The position numbers and the translations under genes were made by a program. This document shows positions 31,732 to 35,010 of a stretch of 35,010 nt of DNA, one piece after another (position 1 is the stretch's first letter; every line of letters begins with the position of its first letter). Where the stretch lies: positions 1 to 35,010 of the forward strand of contig JAUCBJ010001612.1 in assembly GCA_032718475.1 (NCBI GenBank), given 5' to 3'. Under the pieces are notes generated by a model, which saw nothing but the letters and a program-made list of their open reading frames with translations, had not been told where the DNA came from and made no database searches. This stretch comes from Nemertoderma westbladi (Eukaryota > Xenacoelomorpha > Nemertodermatida > Nemertodermatidae).

Positions 31732-31938
31732 ATTCTCGTCGAGTCACCTAAGTTTACCTTAGTCCACCATCTAAATTCCTTATCAAACTCCTTATTGTTA
31801 TACTGGTGAGCAAGATCATATTTTTTAGTTTACCTGAATTATGGTGAGTTGTTATAATTTGTAATCTTTAGCTCATAATGATACCACGCCGAAGTAAAAG
31901 TTGCTATAGATTCTCGTCGAGTCACCTAAGTTTACCTT
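31732..31938. repeat. Exact 29-bp direct repeat
   Basis: The sequence starting attctcgtcgagtcacctaa and ending tttacctt is identical at 31732-31760 and 31910-31938. The 149 bp in between are non-coding. Confidence 0.85.
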
Positions 31939-32408
31939 TAATTAACTATCCTCCCCGTGTGTGAGCTCATAGATATTACTCATGCCTAGAAAGTAAGATC
32001 CTTTGGGATCTCAGAATCCGTGTAATTAATTACCACTGCACCAAGATGACACGGTTGTCGATGAGTCTATAAAATATAACATCTCAGTATCTTGGTGGTG
32101 GTGAATAGAGAACAATCTGAAACAGTGATATTTTGCTGTTTGGATTGTCTCATGTTATTGTCGAGGCTTTCTCTAACAGGCTGACTACAAATTGTCCCCA
32201 GCTTACTCCTGATGTCACTTAGTGCTGTTCCAACACTGGTATTAATCCGTGAGCACTGGTTGCCTCGGTGTACCTATCGCATGATAGGGGTGCTCATGTA
32301 AATTGAAAACAAAGCGGGCAATATAATCAATCACTCTGGACTAGGGAGATTTTGGGCGTTGTAAACTAGATCTGGTGTACTCGCCAGATTTGGTCCACCT
32401 TCTTTCGA
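31939..32408. other. Non-coding spacer
   Basis: Scattered weak similarity to LINE sequence is possible near 32040-32060 (acggttgtcgatgagtctat) but not convincing. No other feature. Confidence 0.35.
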
Positions 32409-32720
32409 GCCACAGTGGAAAGTGTATTTTGATACGGGGGTGAGACCTGGACACTGACTAAATCACTTGAACAACGAAGTGATGGTTGCTAAACAAGACT
32501 ACTAAGGGCAGCCCTAAACATCAGCTGGAGAGAACACATGACAAACGCCGAGCTTTATGGTACAATACCACCTGTATCAACCACCCTCCGTGAACGCAGA
32601 TTAAGATTAAGTGGGCACTGCTGGCGAAGTAAAGACAAGGCATACCAGCTCTACTTCTCTGGATCTACTTTTCTGGCAACCAACTCATGGAAAGCGTAGT
32701 CGTGGATTTCCAGCCATAAC
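32409..32720 (+). pseudogene. LINE C-terminal fragment, second lineage
   Basis: The plus strand reads ATVESVF, a stop, then YGGETWTLTKSLEQRSDGC, a stop, then TRLLRAALNISWREHMTNAE, LYGTIPPVSTTLRERRLRLS and GHCWRSKDKAYQ. After a frameshift it reads WQPTHGKRSRGFPAITYRST. This is the post-reverse-transcriptase region common in invertebrate non-LTR retrotransposons. It differs from the lineage at 4132 and 13102. Truncated at both ends and carrying two stops and a shift, so old. Confidence 0.8.
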
Positions 32721-33195
32721 ATATAGATCAACTTGAAAGATCAACTTAAAATTTCATCTGGTAAATGAAGCAAACTATGATTGTTGTAAACAAGCAATTC
32801 CTTCGAGTAAATAATTGGGACCAGTCGTACGCAAGGTAAACATGGGTGGGTGAAATCACAAGCTTTTTGCTACTCAATACCGAAATTGCGAAATGTAAAA
32901 GTAGAAAGTATCTATCACTGCATTCCTAGTAATAAATGTATGAAATATGATTGTGTTTTTACATATTAGTTCTGTACTATTTCTCATCTCTTTTGTTTGA
33001 ATTAAACAGTTGGTTCCTTATCGGGCTGCTAGGCTGGCTCGTCACTGGTCTGTTGTATAAGGAACAAAAAAATATAATGCAAAACGCCAACAAAAAGGAA
33101 GAATAATCAAGAGTTTGGAAATTAATAACTGGGAAAGTTATTTAGAATTAGAATACTTTTACCTTTATGCATACGGGATATTGAGTCCATATTAA
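32721..33195. other. AT-rich spacer
   Basis: Near 33045-33140 a phrase (aaaaaaatataatgcaaaacg ... ggaagaataatc) may continue the decayed LINE 3' region. Nothing else is recognised. Confidence 0.35.
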
Positions 33196-33292
33196 GGGGG
33201 GGGGGGGGGGGGGGCTAGTTAACTGTATATATACCATATTTACTCGAATAAAAGCCCACCCTCTAATAACCCCCCCCCCCCCCCCCCCCCCC
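33196..33292. repeat. G19 / C23 homopolymer inverted pair
   Basis: Nineteen G (33196-33214) and twenty-three C (33270-33292) flank 55 bases that include tatttactcgaataaaagcc. A related phrase, ctgaataaatgccctgg, lies at 33325-33341, as in dispersed DNA-transposon remnants. This is the second such G...C structure in the window. Confidence 0.8.
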
Positions 33293-33432
33293 TTTCCATT
33301 AAATTAGCAACTTAAACGCCTAGCCTGAATAAATGCCCTGGCGTTTGATAATATTACAATGTGGGGCAAGCCACGATTAGTGAGTGATGCTTCTATCACA
33401 CAATTATCATTAATATATAGGGCCAAATGTAA

Positions 33433-33562
33433 ATGTCCATCTGTCTCCGCCCGTCCATCTATCTGTCCGTCCGTCTGTCTGTCAGTCCATCTATCAGTCT
33501 GTCTGTCTGTCAGTCCATCCCTTTGTCCGTTTGCCAGTCAGTCCGTCTGTCTGTCCATCTTT
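33433..33562 (+). repeat. GTCT/GTCC/GTCA microsatellite
   Basis: A tetranucleotide-based array with interruptions (gtccgtccgtctgtctgtca, atcagtctgtctgtctgtca). The open frame across it is a by-product of the repeat. Confidence 0.9.
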
Positions 33563-33587
33563 AAATCCTTAGTCACACTTAAATACC

Positions 33588-33860
33588 AAGGTTCCACCGT
33601 GGTGTAGTGGTTGCATTGAATTCACATCTCCTGTAGGTAGTGGGTTCGATCCTCACATGGGCCAGGGCAGTTTTCGTTTCGGCACGAATGCTTTAAAGGG
33701 ACCAGCCAGGGCGCATCTCTGCCTTGCATCCTTAAGTGGTAGCTAAATGAGTACTGGAGTTTCCTCTGGGGAGTAAAGTTCTGGGGGGACCGCACTGGAA
33801 ATAAGTCGTCAGACTTTGTGCGTAATCCCTGGCCTAGCGGCCGAAGAAAATTTACTTTTT
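33588..33860 (+). mobile_element. tRNA-derived SINE
   Basis: A tRNA-like head carries an A box (tggtgtagtgg, 33600-33610) and a B box (ggttcgatcc, 33643-33652) with about 32 bases between them. These form an RNA polymerase III internal promoter. A non-tRNA body of about 180 bp follows, GC-richer than its surroundings, ending in A/T-rich sequence at about 33845-33860. The acceptor ends do not pair, so a SINE is more likely than a tRNA gene. The body family was not identified. Confidence 0.7.
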
Positions 33861-34129
33861 TTACTTTTATTTAAATAAGAGTGACTATAATGTAAAAACG
33901 AAGGAACACAAATTATTATTGTCATCAATGTAAAACGATTAATCATAAATATATAAAAGAAGTAGATCGTACCAACAACGTCATAATGTAACCAACTGCA
34001 ATAGCATAAACTCCATCTCCACAAATAAGTCTCTATCTACCGCCAATCAATATCTTCGGTTTCTTCCGCATTGCCTCGTCAAATTCGAGATATACCTGGT
34101 ATCCCTGCGCCTATAATGTTGTTTAGGAA

Positions 34130-34575
34130 TTAATAATGTCACCCTTAAATAGGAGTGACTATAATGTTGTTTAGATTTAATGTTACCCTTAAATAGGAGT
34201 GACTATAATGTTGTTTGGAATTAATGTCACCCTTAAATAAGAGTGACTATAATGTTGCTTAGGAATTAATGTCACCCTTAAATAAGAGTGACTATAATGT
34301 TGTTTAAGAATTAATGTTCACCCTTAAATAAGAGTGACTATAATGTTGTTTAAAGGAATTAATGTCACCCTTAATAAGGGTGACTATAATGTTGTTTAGG
34401 AATTAAGAGGTCCCTTAATAAGGACGATCTTATGTTGTGTATGAATTTAGGTCTCTCTTAAAATAATAAGGGAGTCAATAAATTTTGTATAATAAATAAT
34501 GTGTTCTTTGTAAGGGTGGCAATATTGTTGTTTAAATTAAAGTCACCCTTAATAAGGGTGAATTTAATGTTAAAG
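34130..34575. repeat. ~45-bp satellite with an internal dyad, about 9-10 copies
   Basis: Units of about 42-48 bp: gtcacccttaaataggagtg then actataatgttgtttag then aattaat. In the better copies, caccctta and taagggtg form an inverted pair (for example near 34366-34383 and 34545-34561), so each unit can form a short hairpin. Copies decay towards 34400-34520. A lone partial unit (aaataagagtgactataatg) at about 33872 sits at the SINE end. Confidence 0.88.
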
Positions 34576-35010
34576 AATATTAAAACCAAATGTATGCCAT
34601 ATACTATGTAGGCCTACCGGTATTTCTTGTTAAATTTTTTTTTAAATAAATTTTTTTTTTACATTTTAGCCTTATTGATATTAGGCCAACATTTAGTAGT
34701 TTTGTGACACTAACAACACAATTTAGGCCTAGCTGTTTTCAATGATACCAAATTCTGAATTAGTAGAAAAGCCCAAACAATTTTTCAGCTGCACAATAGG
34801 CTCTCCTACCAGTATACTGTCCTACTGGACAGTATACTGGTATATATGGGTACCAAGCTTGCACTGAAAGACGCACACACCAAGTAATTAAATTCATACC
34901 AATAAATTGATGTAGGCCTACAATAGGCCTACTGTAATGAATAGTGCATTATTTTTTTATAATATTATTATTTCAGTATTTATTAATGTAAGAACCGGTA
35001 CAGTACTGGT
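34576..35010. other. Non-coding end of window
   Basis: Contains poly-T/A tracts near 34635-34662, a perfect hairpin at 34807-34842 and several taggccta motifs. No ORF or RNA gene. Confidence 0.5.
34807..34842. repeat. Perfect 16-bp hairpin
   Basis: taccagtatactgtcc, a 4-base loop (tact), then its exact complement ggacagtatactggta. It has no terminator-like T-run and no gene next to it. Confidence 0.9.

Noticed and set aside
33359-33607. 82-codon plus ORF rich in Ser/Val/Cys
   Set aside because: It is the translation of the GTCT/GTCC microsatellite.
28161-34575. CRISPR array
   Set aside because: The repeats are contiguous satellites without unique spacers, and the sequence is animal-type.

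Overview
The window reads as AT-rich, repeat-dense intergenic DNA of a multicellular animal, most likely a marine invertebrate. The reasons are the animal-type mobile elements: an RTE-like non-LTR retrotransposon, a second LINE lineage, a pogo element with a C-terminal PHD finger, an animal-style EnSpm/CACTA transposase, BEN-domain genes and a tRNA-headed SINE. There are also many short satellites and no operon-like gene packing. The phylum cannot be fixed from sequence alone. I see no intact host gene: almost every coding stretch carries frameshifts, stops or truncations.

Layout. 1-700: a 60-bp coding-like tandem repeat, then the left arm of a long imperfect inverted repeat. 996-4075 (-): a broken gene of about 1,000 codons with an RNase H-like, transposase-type core and a C-terminal SH3/Tudor-like barrel (copy 1 of an unnamed family). 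4132-4640: a fresh 3' piece of an RTE-like LINE with a (TAG)8 tail. 5105-5400: the right arm of the inverted repeat, overlapped by a charged, gag-like minus-strand ORF. 6143-6214 (-): tRNA-like SINE head. 6360-6707 (+): fragment of a CENPB-HTH transposase. 6678-7971 (-): broken BEN gene, copy A. 8197-13297: RTE-like LINE in two pieces (endonuclease, then reverse transcriptase) separated by 1.8 kb of inserted repeat DNA. 14115-16623: complete but dead pogo element. 16624-18840: palindromic repeat clusters. 18841-20036 (+): BEN gene, copy B. 20456-22045 (-): copy 2 of the RNase H/barrel family. 22980-24800 (+): dead EnSpm/CACTA transposase. 24895-29000: homopolymer hairpin, a 163-bp satellite, LTR/promoter-like DNA and other repeats. 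29060-31600: a GC-richer island of broken ORFs of unknown family. 31600-35010: short repeats, a LINE scrap, a second homopolymer hairpin, a SINE and a 45-bp dyad satellite.

Most interesting. Two protein families occur twice each: a long RNase H/Tudor-like protein (996-4075 and 20456-22045) and a barrel/coiled-coil/BEN protein (6678-7971 and 18841-20036). In both places they lie within a few kb of each other. Aligning the copies by eye shows that each broken set of ORFs is a single ancestral gene, and that copy 1 of the long gene lies inside a roughly 5-kb inverted repeat. This is compatible with an undescribed DNA transposon, possibly a two-gene one, although the relative gene orientation differs between the two loci. 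All functional statements come from motif reading; no search was run.
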